64,000 bases of DNA from Costus lasius (lineage: Eukaryota; Streptophyta; Magnoliopsida; Zingiberales; Costaceae), in NCBI GenBank assembly GCA_027563935.2, contig CM050449.1, positions 82,863,178 through 82,927,177 of the forward strand, given 5' to 3'. Below, in pieces: positions 43,624 through 54,140 of this stretch; within the stretch, counting starts at the first letter, position 1, and every line of letters starts with the position of its first letter. Under the pieces are notes generated by a model. The model was not told where the DNA came from, searched no databases, and was given only the letters and a program-made list of their open reading frames with translations. The translations under genes and the position numbers were made by a program.

Positions 43624-44300
43624 CCATTCGAACTTGGGGCACCAATGAGGCCTACATAAGGGGCTAAGTACATTGGAATGCACTGAATTAGTAGAGGTGC
43701 CTATGGGCACCTATTTGTTTGTGCTAGAGGTCAAGCCCCGATAGTCCAGGTGCCTAAGCCAACTTGGTAGTGGAGCCAATGGGGTTGGCATAGGCAATAA
43801 AGCAGGGGTGTGTGCCTCCTACTTGGCAGTCAACTACGTAATCTAGAGACCAAAAAGCAGAGAATTATATTGAAATTGCCCTTAAATGAAAGGCTCCTTC
43901 CCTCTTACTATTTGCGTATGACCTTAGCACAATTAATCATGAAGGGGACAGTCCATACTGCTTAATAGGGAGAAGCGCCAACTTGTATAAATATACACAT
44001 CTATTATTCTCTACTCTCTTTGCTGGCACCCTCTCTCCCTCTCAATTCTCCTCTTGTGCCACTACCACCTCCTCTTCTTCTCTTTGCCGTGACCTTCAAG
44101 AAGGATCTATAAGGTTTGGATCCTTGCTTCCGAGGCTAGCACTAAGCACGAAATGAGATAATCCCCAAGGGGTTGCTATGTGGACACTGATATAGGTTGA
44201 ACACTTGAGTGCTATAACTTGTCAGCCGTCAACCTCAAGCACACTACCAAGGTATAATTCTTAACCTTCCCTTTGTCATCTCTCACAAGGTTCCTCTAGG
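43624..44300 (+). repeat. Probable resumed end of the diverged LTR
   Basis: The flank contains a TATA-like TATAAATATACAC near 43986-43998, then a C/T-rich leader with CTCTTCTTCTC and a CTAGCAC motif, like the start-to-U5 part of a family-2 LTR. It would continue 18830-19860 if E was inserted there. Similarity is too low for certainty. Confidence 0.4.
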
Positions 44301-44896
44301 GATAGAAAAATTAGTTTCAAGCAAATTTTTCTCTATATTTATCATATTAAAAATTTCATGTGCATGTCCTACAGCTTCACTATATTATCACAAATCATAA
44401 GAATACTTCCAAATGTGAGTCATTGCAAAATAAAATTGACCTAAATTATGTGCATCTCATCACATATTGATATAGTCACCATTATTCTAGATGTAATAGG
44501 ATCTTCTACAAAGTGCAAAATAAGACGATCACAATTTTAATTTATACGTACCTTAATTTCTAATATGATTTATAAATAGAAAAAAATTATTAATTTTAAT
44601 TTTTAATGTTTCAAAAACATGTGAAGAAGTAACAAAATGGATTCAAAATCAAGTCCAATCACTACTTCTAACAAGTAAATTATCATAATTTAGTTTATCT
44701 CTATTTTATTCAAATATAATTTATAAACATTACAACCACTCAATAAGAGTAACTTATCTGATAAATCAAATAATCTAGCAATATATTGTGAACACCAAAT
44801 TAGGTAAAATCAATCAGTTTCATGGCTATCATATCCTAAATTTCTTTAATCCAATATCCAGAATGAACTTGGGCACGGCAATTAGTAAGAAAGAGA
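44301..44896. other. AT-rich spacer
   Basis: About 600 bp of AT-rich DNA without any recognisable gene or repeat. It borders the GC-rich element H. Confidence 0.6.
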
Positions 44897-44901
44897 ACAA
44901 G

Positions 44902-45964
44902 TGTTATGCCCAGACCGGGTCGAGCTGCATCTGGTCCTGGGCCTCCGCCCAGGACCCCCACTTGAGGCTGTTTTACGGGGCAGATCCAGGCGGGCGCAAG
45001 GAGCCAGACCCGTCCGAGATTCGACCCAGTTCCGCCGAACGCGCGAGGAGGCGCGAGGCGGCGTAGACTCCCGAGGTAGCGTCCCATCGGCATGGCACAG
45101 GCAGTGTGTGCAAAGGGGAAAAAGGAAGGCGTACGCAATCGAGGATACGGGATCTCTCTCTGGAAGCTTTAGATGCGAACTTCGACGCCACCTTCCTCCG
45201 GACGAGAGACGTAGGCGGCGCGTGTTCTTCTCCACTAAACCTCCCCGACGAGCGACGAGCGGAGCTCTACGGTGACTCCACGCGAGCGAGTCTTCCTCCA
45301 CGGTCGGAGCGGCGACGTGGAGCCAGCAGCAACCGCGGCGGCGGTTCCCTTCCCGAGCATCGGGAGACGACGAGCGGCAGAGGCCGCCTTTTCCACGACT
45401 TGCGGATATAGGTCCGCCGTTTCTTCCTCCCCTCAGGTGGCGACAAGCGGCTTTCCGGCGCGCAATCCAGCGGCGACTTGGTCAGATGAGAGGGTGAGTT
45501 GATCAGCTGTACATAGAGCTGTATAGAGGGGTTTTAGGTACTTGTGTAAAGAGGAATAACAGGGAAACTTTCCCCTACGAATCCCCTTTGTTAGCTTGTG
45601 CTTTCCGGCGGGTTTTTCCATTCTATTCTCCAGCGACCTTCCCCCACCTCCGATCTAATGATTCCGGCGCCCGGAGGCATCCCCGACGAGTTGGCTGAGG
45701 GCGGAAGGCAACGAGGCGAACCTTCCCCTGGCGCAGGCCCCGCTCTGGTGGTCCATCCGGCGTCTTCACGCGTCCGACGCCCACACGCGGTCGGCGTGCG
45801 TGCGGAGCTCTGAATGAACGAAGAAAGGGCGTTCGATTCGAGGTGCGCGGTCAAGGAAGGTCAACGGGCCAATTTCGATTTCGAAATCGGGTCGAAATCA
45901 GGTGCTCAGGCGTGAGGTTGCTGACGCGGCGGGATTGAGTTAATTAAGCTTGCTTAAGCTTACA
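44902..45964 (+). repeat. 5' LTR of H (1063 bp)
   Basis: TGTTATGCCC to AAGCTTACA, followed by TTGGTATCAGAGC. Its second half recurs at 46613-47190. Very rich in CpG, so overlapping long frames on both strands are a composition effect. Confidence 0.85.
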
Positions 45965-45965
45965 T

Positions 45966-45977
45966 TGGTATCAGAGC
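45966..45977 (+). other. Primer-binding site of H
   Basis: TGGTATCAGAGC, initiator Met-tRNA type, just inside the 5' LTR. Confidence 0.9.
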
Positions 45978-46009
45978 TGACGGAGGTGGTTTCTGGTGAT
46001 CGGGCGGCG

Positions 46010-46612
46010 AGACTGGCAGCGGCGAGTGCTCCCCGACGATCTCTGCGACTCCAGGAGAGATACGAGATGAGCTCCTTGGTAGACCGGGTGGCATGACTGG
46101 AGGAGCTGATTGGCGTCTCTAGTGAGTTAGAGACCACGCTGGCTTCTCAGGTGGAGGACATATAGCTGCGGACGGAGGAGTAGAGACTCCAGATCATCAC
46201 ACTGCAGGAGGCAATGGTGGGCATGACAACGCTTGCTGATCAAGTGGCCGGATTCTCGGCTCTACTGCAGCAAGCGTAGGCAACGCAGTAGGAGATGCAG
46301 GTCGAGATCATCGTGTTGCGCATGGCGCTTGCGTAGACACAGACGCAGGGAGGGAGTCCTACTTCGGCGACGGCTACGGGACAGGCGGCCCCTAAGCCGA
46401 AGCTGCGGATTCCCGAGCCATCGACGTTCGGAGGAGTCCGATCGGTGAGGGAACTGGAGAACTTCATATGGGATATGGAGTCCTTCTTCACCTCCAGCTG
46501 CATCCCGGTCGATGAGCGAGTGCAGTTGCACCGCCTACTTGACGGCCGACGCAAAGCTGTGGTGGCGGACCACAGGTGGATCGACGTCGGGAACAGCGGT
46601 GACTTGGCGGAC
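46010..46612 (+). pseudogene. Chromovirus-like gag remnant of H
   Basis: One frame encodes a coiled-coil-like, Gln-rich stretch and then KPKLRIPEPSTFGG and VRELENFIWDMESFF, a good match to the start of chromovirus gag. The next conserved piece, LTADAKLWWRTT, follows in another frame, so a frameshift lies near 46530. Stops at 46094 (TGA) and 46163, 46181, 46277, 46289 and 46334 (all TAG) interrupt the first frame. No protease or polymerase follows. Confidence 0.8.
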
Positions 46613-47190
46613 CACAGGCCACCTCTTCCACGAGTTGCAGACAGAGGTCTGCCGTTTCCTCCTCCCCTCAGGCGAAGACCACAGACTTTTCCGGCGAGCA
46701 ATCCGGCGGTGACTTAGTCAGACAAGAGGGTGAGTTGAGCGGCTGTACAGAGAGCTTCCCCCACCTCTGATCGTGGGGGAATAACAGGGAAACTTTCCCC
46801 TACGAATCCCCTTTGTTAGCTTGTGCTTTCCGGCGGGTTTTTCCATTCTCTTCTCCAGCGACCTTCCCCCACCTTTGATCTAACGATTCCGGCGCCCGGA
46901 GGCGTCGCCGACGAGTTGGCTGAGGGCGGAAGGCAACGAGGCGAACCTTCCCCTGCCGCAGGCCCCGCTCCGGTGGTCCGTCCGGTGTCTTCACGCGTCC
47001 GACGCCCGCGCGCGGTCGGTGTGCGTGCCGAGCTCTGAACGAACGAAGAAAGGGCGTTCGATTCGAGGTGCGCGGTCAAGTATGGTCAACGGGTCGATTT
47101 CGATTTCAAAATCGGGTGCTCGGGCATGAGGTTGCTGACGCGGCGGGATTGAGTTAGTTAAGCTTGCTTAAGCTTAATTGGGGCCTGACA
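46613..47190 (+). repeat. Truncated 3' LTR of H
   Basis: Repeats the 5' LTR from about 45388 onward with small rearrangements near 46755-46780 and ends in GCCTGACA before ACAAG. About 490 bp of the LTR start, and all of pol, are missing. Confidence 0.8.
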
Positions 47191-47195
47191 ACAAG

Positions 47196-47775
47196 TCTAA
47201 CAATTCTTAGATTGACAACTCCTTGAACATTTAAAAAACCACATTACCAATTGAAAGTTTTCTTTGTTGTGATTTTATATGAATAAATTGGTGTTCTCTC
47301 TTTTATACATATCTAGTTAATCCACTACATAGACATTGACCTACTAACAAGTCTCTATAGTAATAGCTTGACTAGTATGAGGAGAATTCTTTGCATCCCA
47401 TAGAGATTAACAATGGTGAGTAAGGCTTAAATCGATACAGTGATCCAATGTGACCAATAATAAATTCAGGTAATAGCTCTAATTTAAGAAAATCACAGGT
47501 GCACTACAAACATTCCAGTACAGAAGTTGATCATAAGAAAAACTTTCATTGGCATTTATGCTAGTGAAATTATAACTAGAGTGATACAGCATTGTTAAAA
47601 GAGAAAAAAAGATCTAAAACATAAGTTAGTGACAAATAATAAAATAATTCTAAAACACCTACTGAGAACGATGACAGATTGAAGGAGGAGAAAAAAGCAT
47701 GCTCTCTCTCCATGTTAGAAGGAAGAAACAAGGAAAAAGGAAGATACATTTTGTGATGAATGGTTCGCATGTTCA
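47196..47775. other. Spacer downstream of the receptor kinase gene
   Basis: AT-rich, no gene seen. The 3' untranslated region and poly(A) site of the kinase gene must lie here (minus strand). Confidence 0.6.
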
Positions 47776-50700
47776 TTACAAGCTGTCCTCTTTTGAAAAG
47801 AGTTCAGAATCCGGCGAAGACACAGAGTTGGCTGCCCTCTGTTTGGATTCGACCAACATCAATACAACTTCCTGCATGGCTGGTCTATCCAATGGTGACA
47901 TACTTGTACAGAGCAAAGCAATTTTCAAGACCATGATCATGTGTTCAACAACCCCTCCATCTTCAAGATTTAACTGATTATCGAGAATTCCGGAGGTCAA
48001 AGAATTGTTCTTAATGCACGTCCTCACCCATGAAACGAGGTCACCGCCTTGATCCAAGGGTTGCACAGGTGTTCTTCCAGTGAGTAGTTCCAAAAGAACA
48101 ACGCCATAACTGTAGATGTCACTTTTTTCGGTAACTTTCATGGTATATGCGTATTCTGACACAAAAAATGTTGATTTTAAACAAAATGAGGAACTGAAGA
48201 TAAAATAATGTGTCCAAGTATATGTGAAAGAGAATCAAAACCTGATAATAATCAACGAATTTCAAAAGTAGCAGCATAAACATAGGATGGTCTTGATATG
48301 CATTGTAAGAAAAGAAAGAAAACAGAAAAGCACTTGGGTATCGCACAAAGTAATTACAGTAAACTAGATGCATCATGCAGCATTCCAAAAGATCTCTAAA
48401 AGATGAAAAAAGAACAAGCATCTGGAAACTAAGATGACGAATAAAGATATTGGAAAGTTAAAGTGCAGGAAACAAAGAGAACAATTGAAGGTTGCATAGA
48501 ATGCTTCTCTAAGGGATTAGTGTAATGAAGAGCCCGTTAGTTGACTGCATGAACTTGCAATGTAGCTTGTTTGCTGCAAATGGCCACTTTCCATTTGGTT
48601 GCCTAAAAATTGAAGCAATTATATTTGTAATTAAAGCTTAAAAAATTTGCAAATATAGTTCCCACAATAAGTAGCCGCATGCCAGATCTGCAAACTGCGA
48701 ATGGAAGTGCAATGAATATTTTTTTTATTCTATGAAAGAATATTTTTTATACTTTTGAGCAGAAATGCTTAATAGATTTTGATAAAAAAAAAATAGCATG
48801 TAAAACTTAATTTTTAATCATTTAAAACAACTAATAAGAAAAATGAAGTTACTTACATCATTGAGAGCTTTCTTAATGTTTTTGTGACTTTTACATTGTT
48901 ATTTTAATTTCTAATATAGGAAAATTTTAAGATTTAATTTTATGAGAGCAATGTAATTTTACTTTAAACATTTTGGAATTATTGCAGTTTTGAATTTATA
49001 ATCACTAGAAATAGTAGTTTCAAAAACCGTCAAATTAGACGGCCACTTATCCATAGCAAATAACAATCAAGATATTATTATTTTTTTATCTCTGTATAAA
49101 GGTTACATCCATTATGTAATTTGATTTGGTGTATCTCAATGTAGCAATATAATAATGATTTCTCATCCAAATCTCTCATCTTTTCCCCTCTCTTTTCTTT
49201 CAACAATGATAATTTTCATTAATAAAGTTTATTTAACCTAAACTATGTTATCAATATTCATGATTTTGTTTAGTTTTTCATATATAATCAATCAAAAACT
49301 ATAATTACAAACTACAGCCATATGTATATAAGCATCCAAATAAAACTTGTAATTTCTATTTGCTGCATCTGTATTTGCATCTCAATTCAGCATTAAGAAC
49401 TCCCAAGTTCACAATTCTGCACTGCAACAACTAATTCCCAGAGCAACTGTTCCAAACATCTGCTTAATGCCGTGGGAAAAAAAGGGCTAACGTGCAAGCA
49501 AGAATTTCAGGTCAATCTTGCTTGTGAGCTAAAGCAGTATGAGTGAAATATGTATCGAACTATGTTAAAGGAAACTAGTGGTTATACAAATAATGTGTTA
49601 ATACCAATTGATAAAAACAAGTAAGACAGATCCAGATAAAAAACAAGTAAGCACGTCTAAAACCTTAGCTTGCAGCAACACAGGAGAAATGCATTAACTA
49701 CTGTTTCAAGATGGTATAATGTTTATCAAATGCTAAGAAGACCATCTCTACTTTTAAACAATTAAGTAATGACCTCCTTGATAACCATAATCAATTCAAA
49801 CAATTATAAGTAATAACCATAGAAGAACCTAAGAAACTTTTAAAACTAATGTCATTTTAATATGCTCACCTGGCGCAATATATCCGTAAGATCCAGCAAC
49901 AGCGGACATTGATTTTGATTGTGGCATGTCAATAACCTTAGCCAATCCAAAGTCTCCAACATGAGCTTCAAATCTTTCATCGAGGAGAATATTATTGGAT
50001 TTGATATCTCTGTGAATGATACGAGGCTTGCAATCATGATGCAAATATGAGAGCCCCTCGGCTGCCCCGAGAGCAATCATAAAACGGGTATGCCAGTCGA
50101 GTGACGAAGAATCTTTACTATGAAGTAACTCGCCAAGGCTGCCTTTTGCCATGTACTCGTATAGAAGGAAGTTGGAACCTTGGTGATATAAGAATCCAAA
50201 GAGTTTCACAATGTTCCGATGCCTTATTTTACCAAGAGTTAAAATCTCTGCACGAAAGCTATTCTCTGTATTATTTCCCTCTCTGTTAGATGCTAGCTTC
50301 TTCACAGCAACCGTCAGTCCAGATCTCAAAAGTGCTCTATATACTGTTCCACAAGCGCCCCTTCCAATTACATAACTCTCATCAAAATTGTTTGTGGCTG
50401 CAACTATGTCTTGAAAGGTAAATCTTTCTTTTGGGAAAACATAAGTGCCTGAAGCTGTATTACGTAGTTGCTTGTCATAAGAAGGAGCAACTGTTTCAAC
50501 GGGTCTTCTCATAATATATACAATTACAGCAATTAGAACAAGAGAAATTCCTCCTATTGCAAGGGAAAATATGGCAACAATCTTACCTAAGGAGGAATTT
50601 GGTCTAGCTGATGATGTATAGAGTAAAGGAGACAAACTACATGGGGCAAGAGGTTTACCACAGAGGCCTCCATTTCCTGTGAAGCTACTTAAAGATATAT

Positions 50701-52792
50701 TTTGGAACAACGAAATATAAGGTATAGGACCTGAAAGATCATTGTAGGAGACATTAAGTCCCAGTAAGCTAGACAAATTGGCAAATGTGGACGGAATTTC
50801 ACCAGTTAAGTGGTTATTATTCAGCAAAACAAATTCCAGCAGAGCAAGATTGCCAAGCTCTTCAGGTATATTTCCTGAAAGATTATTGTAGCTCAGGTTC
50901 ATTGCAATTTGCAGAGCAGAAAGACCACCCAATTCCTTAGGTATAGAGCCAAAAAAATTATTGCCACCCATCTGCAGCTCTGTCAAGTGAGAAAGATTTC
51001 CTATGATGGAAGGTATTGTTCCTGACAACTTATTATCAGAAACTACAAGTCGCTCCAACTGCTGAAGGTTTCCAATTTCAAAGGGCAATGTCCCAATAAA
51101 TTGATTCTGACTGAGATCAAGCCGCTGAAGCATCCTGCAGTTGAAAATATCTGAAGGTATATTTCCTCCAATTTTATTGGATGAAATATTAAAGACGACC
51201 AATTGCGACAGATTACCAATCTCCTTGGGCAAACCAAGCGAGAAGAAATTGTTAGGAACATTAAGTCTCTGCAAAGATTTGCATTGCCCTATCACTGGTG
51301 GAATGGGACCACTGAATCTGTTCTCATCTAACTCAATAGCAGTAAGATTAACCAGCTTGCATAAATCAGAGGGAAAGCTTCCTGTGAGACTGTTCTTACC
51401 TAGACGAAGCTGCACCAAGGATCTACAGTTTATGATTTGGCTAGGAATATTGCCAGACAACTTGTTCGACCATAAGTTGAGTAAAATAAGACTTGACTGT
51501 CTACAAAGATGGCTTGGGATTTGCCCAGTGAGGTTGTTCTCTGAAAAGTCAACAACCCAAAGTCGACTAAACATTCCCAGCATTGGAGGTATAGCGCCTG
51601 AGAGCTGGTTATTGAACAGCTGCAGTTGAATAAGATTTGGTAGATATTGAAACCCAAGAGGAATGTGCCCAGTCAGAGTGTTGAATGAGAGATCAAGCTT
51701 AGTTAAGTTCCTTAATCCACTCAATTCAGGTGGAATATTTCCTGTAAGCTGATTTTGGAACAGGTAAAGCAAGCACAAACCCTTAATGTAACTAAATTCA
51801 GATGGTATTTCTCCTGTCAAAACATTTTCTGAGAAATCTATTTCCGTTGCACTAGTAAGATTACCAATCATCTTCGGGATTGTCCCATTCAATGAATTCC
51901 TGTACAGATATAACTTCTGCAAGTTTTTCAGATTCCCAATCTCTGCAGGTATGCCTCCAACTAGTTGATTCTGGTAAAGTGCCAGCGTCACAAGACTACT
52001 GCAATTTCCAAGCTCTTTAGGAATGATTCCGGATAGTTGGTTATCCCATAGAATCAGTTCAGTCATATTTATCAAGTTTCCAAGCTCTTTGGGAATTTCT
52101 CCTCCTATGTTGTTTTGTGCAAGACCAAATAGCTTCAATTTCTGACACTTGCTTATCTCCACAGGAATGCTTCCAGATATCAGATTTTGTCCCATTCTTA
52201 ATACAGTTAAGTTCTGGAGCTTTCCAATGGACCGTGGCAATGCACCTGTGATGTTGTTACTGTATGCTACAAGTTCCAGAAGTGATGCAAGGCTTCCAAT
52301 TGATTCAGGAAGAGGACCAGATAGCTTGTTATTACACAAGTTGCATTTTAGCAAAAAGGAAAGATTACCTAATTCATCAGGTATTCCACCATCAAATTTA
52401 TTGTTGTTCAGATACAAATATTCCAGCATTGAACAATTGCAAATCTCCCTAGGGATAGACCCGGATAATTCATTGAAAGAAAGGTTAAGAAGAGTCAAGT
52501 GAACTAATCCACCTAAGCTTGGGGAGATGATTCCAGATAGATTCAAGGAGTTGAGATCAAGACCAACTACAGTGTAATTAGAAGTGCAAAGAACACCCTT
52601 CCACCCACAAGCTGTAAGATCATTAGGGTTCCAACTATCTAGGTGATGGAGAGAATCAACTATGTTATTCTTAAGTTCCAACAGGTACTGACCTTCAATA
52701 TTTACCCCCTCGGAAGTATGCACGAATACAGAGGCCATCAATGCTGCAAACTTTAGAACCACCAAACCAAAAGCTCTTTCAGATTTCGACAT
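47776..52792 (-). CDS. LRR receptor-like serine/threonine kinase, subfamily XI
   Basis: Two coding exons, 52792-49870 and 48155-47776, give 1100 residues. The intron (49869-48156) has GTGAGC...GTCAG ends and is in phase 1, splitting the Glu of the APE motif. Residues 1-30 are a signal peptide, then an N-terminal LRR cap (SWNPNDLTACGWKGVLC), more than 20 LRRs (LxxNxLSGxIP), a membrane helix (about 738-761) and a kinase: glycine loop GRGACG (809), VAVKK (about 832), HRDIKSNN (927), DFG (946), GYIAPEYAY and LLELLTGRTPVQP. The HRD marks an active RD kinase. It acts at the plasma membrane; the closest Arabidopsis relatives by memory are At2g33170, At5g63930 and At1g17230. The ligand is unknown. 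All motifs are intact. Confidence 0.93.
48156..49869 (-). other. Intron of the receptor kinase gene (1714 bp)
   Basis: AT-rich, with donor CCAG/GTGAGC at 49870/49869 and acceptor TTGTGTCAG/AATAC at 48156/48155. I saw no transposon or gene in it. Confidence 0.85.
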
Positions 52793-54140
52793 CTGTGTGA
52801 TTATGACCACCAGAAATTTCTTACATAAAAGACTAATGTCGAGAAGTGAAGCTTCAGAGCACCAAGAATAAAATCGACTTTAGAAACAACAGACAATCCT
52901 CATTTCCTGATAAATAAGCAAAACAGAATGAGCATCATCAAAATGCCACAAAAGCTACGGAAGTGAAAGCAAACAAGAATAGAGACTATACAAAATCTTA
53001 AAAAAAGATAATAATCCTACTGGGTGCAGCAAAATTTAGATTACCTCCATGGCTCCGAAGCCTTTGAAGTTCCCACACCAACGAACGCAATGCTTCATCA
53101 ATAATCAAATCAAGCCAGAATACTCAGTTCACATATCAAGAGCTGAAACACTCACATCAGAGCCATAATAATGACAGATCTGTTTCTGGTATCGTGTACT
53201 CAGAGTTCACATATCAAGAAGTGATACTCAGTTCATCAAGAAAACAGATAAACCATAGTTCCATACTTATCCCTTGCACCTCCTTTTGAATTAAGGCAAT
53301 CCAAATCAAAATCCTGCAGCCTAAAAATGGGAAAAAAAAGAGCTGCCCGTCAACAATTCCGTACTGCCAAACGTGGTGCCATCCATACAATCAATCTAAA
53401 ACCCTAGAAGTCCACAAGTGGTCCAATGAACTGGGCCAACTGACCGCAAAACCGACCTCAGCTTTACGACTTTCCTGCGAAAGGCACCAGATTTTGCCAA
53501 CATTGATATCTACATGAAACTCCACTTCCTCTATCATACACCACAAGATCGTTACCACCAGTTTCGCCTTGTAACACCGGAGTCCGCAGGCATCAAAAGG
53601 ACGCCTTCCTGCAAGAAACACCCACCAGACCTAACAAAAACATGTACGAGTCAGTTTCGTCACTGAAAATGCAGCTGGAATCTTGAAAATCGAGGCAAAT
53701 TAATTAAGAAAATGACCTGACAGCGATGAGAAATCACAGAAATCGCGAATCTTGGCGCCTTTCCGTGTGCGATATCTGTAAAGGAGCAGTCTTTCTATAA
53801 TCTCTCCAAGGATGGAGTGCCAAGGTACCGACTTTGTCTCTTGTTTCGTCGGCTTCGGGCCGCTGATGCACGGAATCTGCCTCGATTCAGTCGATTTCCA
53901 CTTGGGAACTCCACGCCAACTTTTTGCCCCAACCCACTCAGTCTCACCGTCGACCGAAGAAGCGAGCAAAGCTAAGACGAAAGATCAAAGTTGGCGACGG
54001 AATAGAAAACAGCGAGGGAGAAAAAAAGGCACAAAAATGGCAGACAAGCATGCTTTGAAGCTTCAACTTTCCGTCTCTTTCCTCTCTCTCTCTCTTTCCC
54101 CCTCATAAACCCACTTCGCTTGCACTCCCCTCCTACTTTC
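52793..54140 (-). promoter_or_regulatory. 5' untranslated region and promoter side of the receptor kinase gene
   Basis: Minus strand. A possible 5' intron runs from 53044 (GAG/GTAATC) to 52793 (CACACAG), ending exactly before the ATG at 52792. The preceding exon ends CCATGGAG, which would add Met-Glu in frame. A TATA-like CTATTTAAG near 54157-54149 is followed by a GA-rich leader (GAGAGAGAGAG). Plus-strand frames at 53812-54108 are antisense to this leader. Confidence 0.45.

Larger units (their letters stand above)
44902..47190 (+). mobile_element. Ty3/gypsy chromovirus-like element H, deleted
   Basis: A GC-rich island with TGTTATGCCC at the left and GCCTGACA at the right, flanked by a perfect 5-bp duplication ACAAG (44897-44901 and 47191-47195). 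It has a complete 5' LTR, a primer site TGGTATCAGAGC, a gag remnant and a 5'-truncated 3' LTR; pol is gone. At 2289 bp it is far shorter than a complete gypsy element. It lies 585 bp downstream of the stop codon of the receptor kinase gene. Confidence 0.88.

Noticed and set aside
19852..43631. CATTYGA as the target duplication of gypsy E
   Set aside because: The two copies lie one and two bases away from the LTR ends and differ at one base; too weak to count as proof.
44836..45411. Long overlapping frames on both strands in a GC-rich segment
   Set aside because: They lie within the 5' LTR of H; high GC gives few stops, and no frame resembles a known protein.
53812..54108. 98-codon plus-strand frame upstream of the receptor kinase
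   Set aside because: Antisense to the probable 5' leader, low complexity at its end and no recognisable domain.
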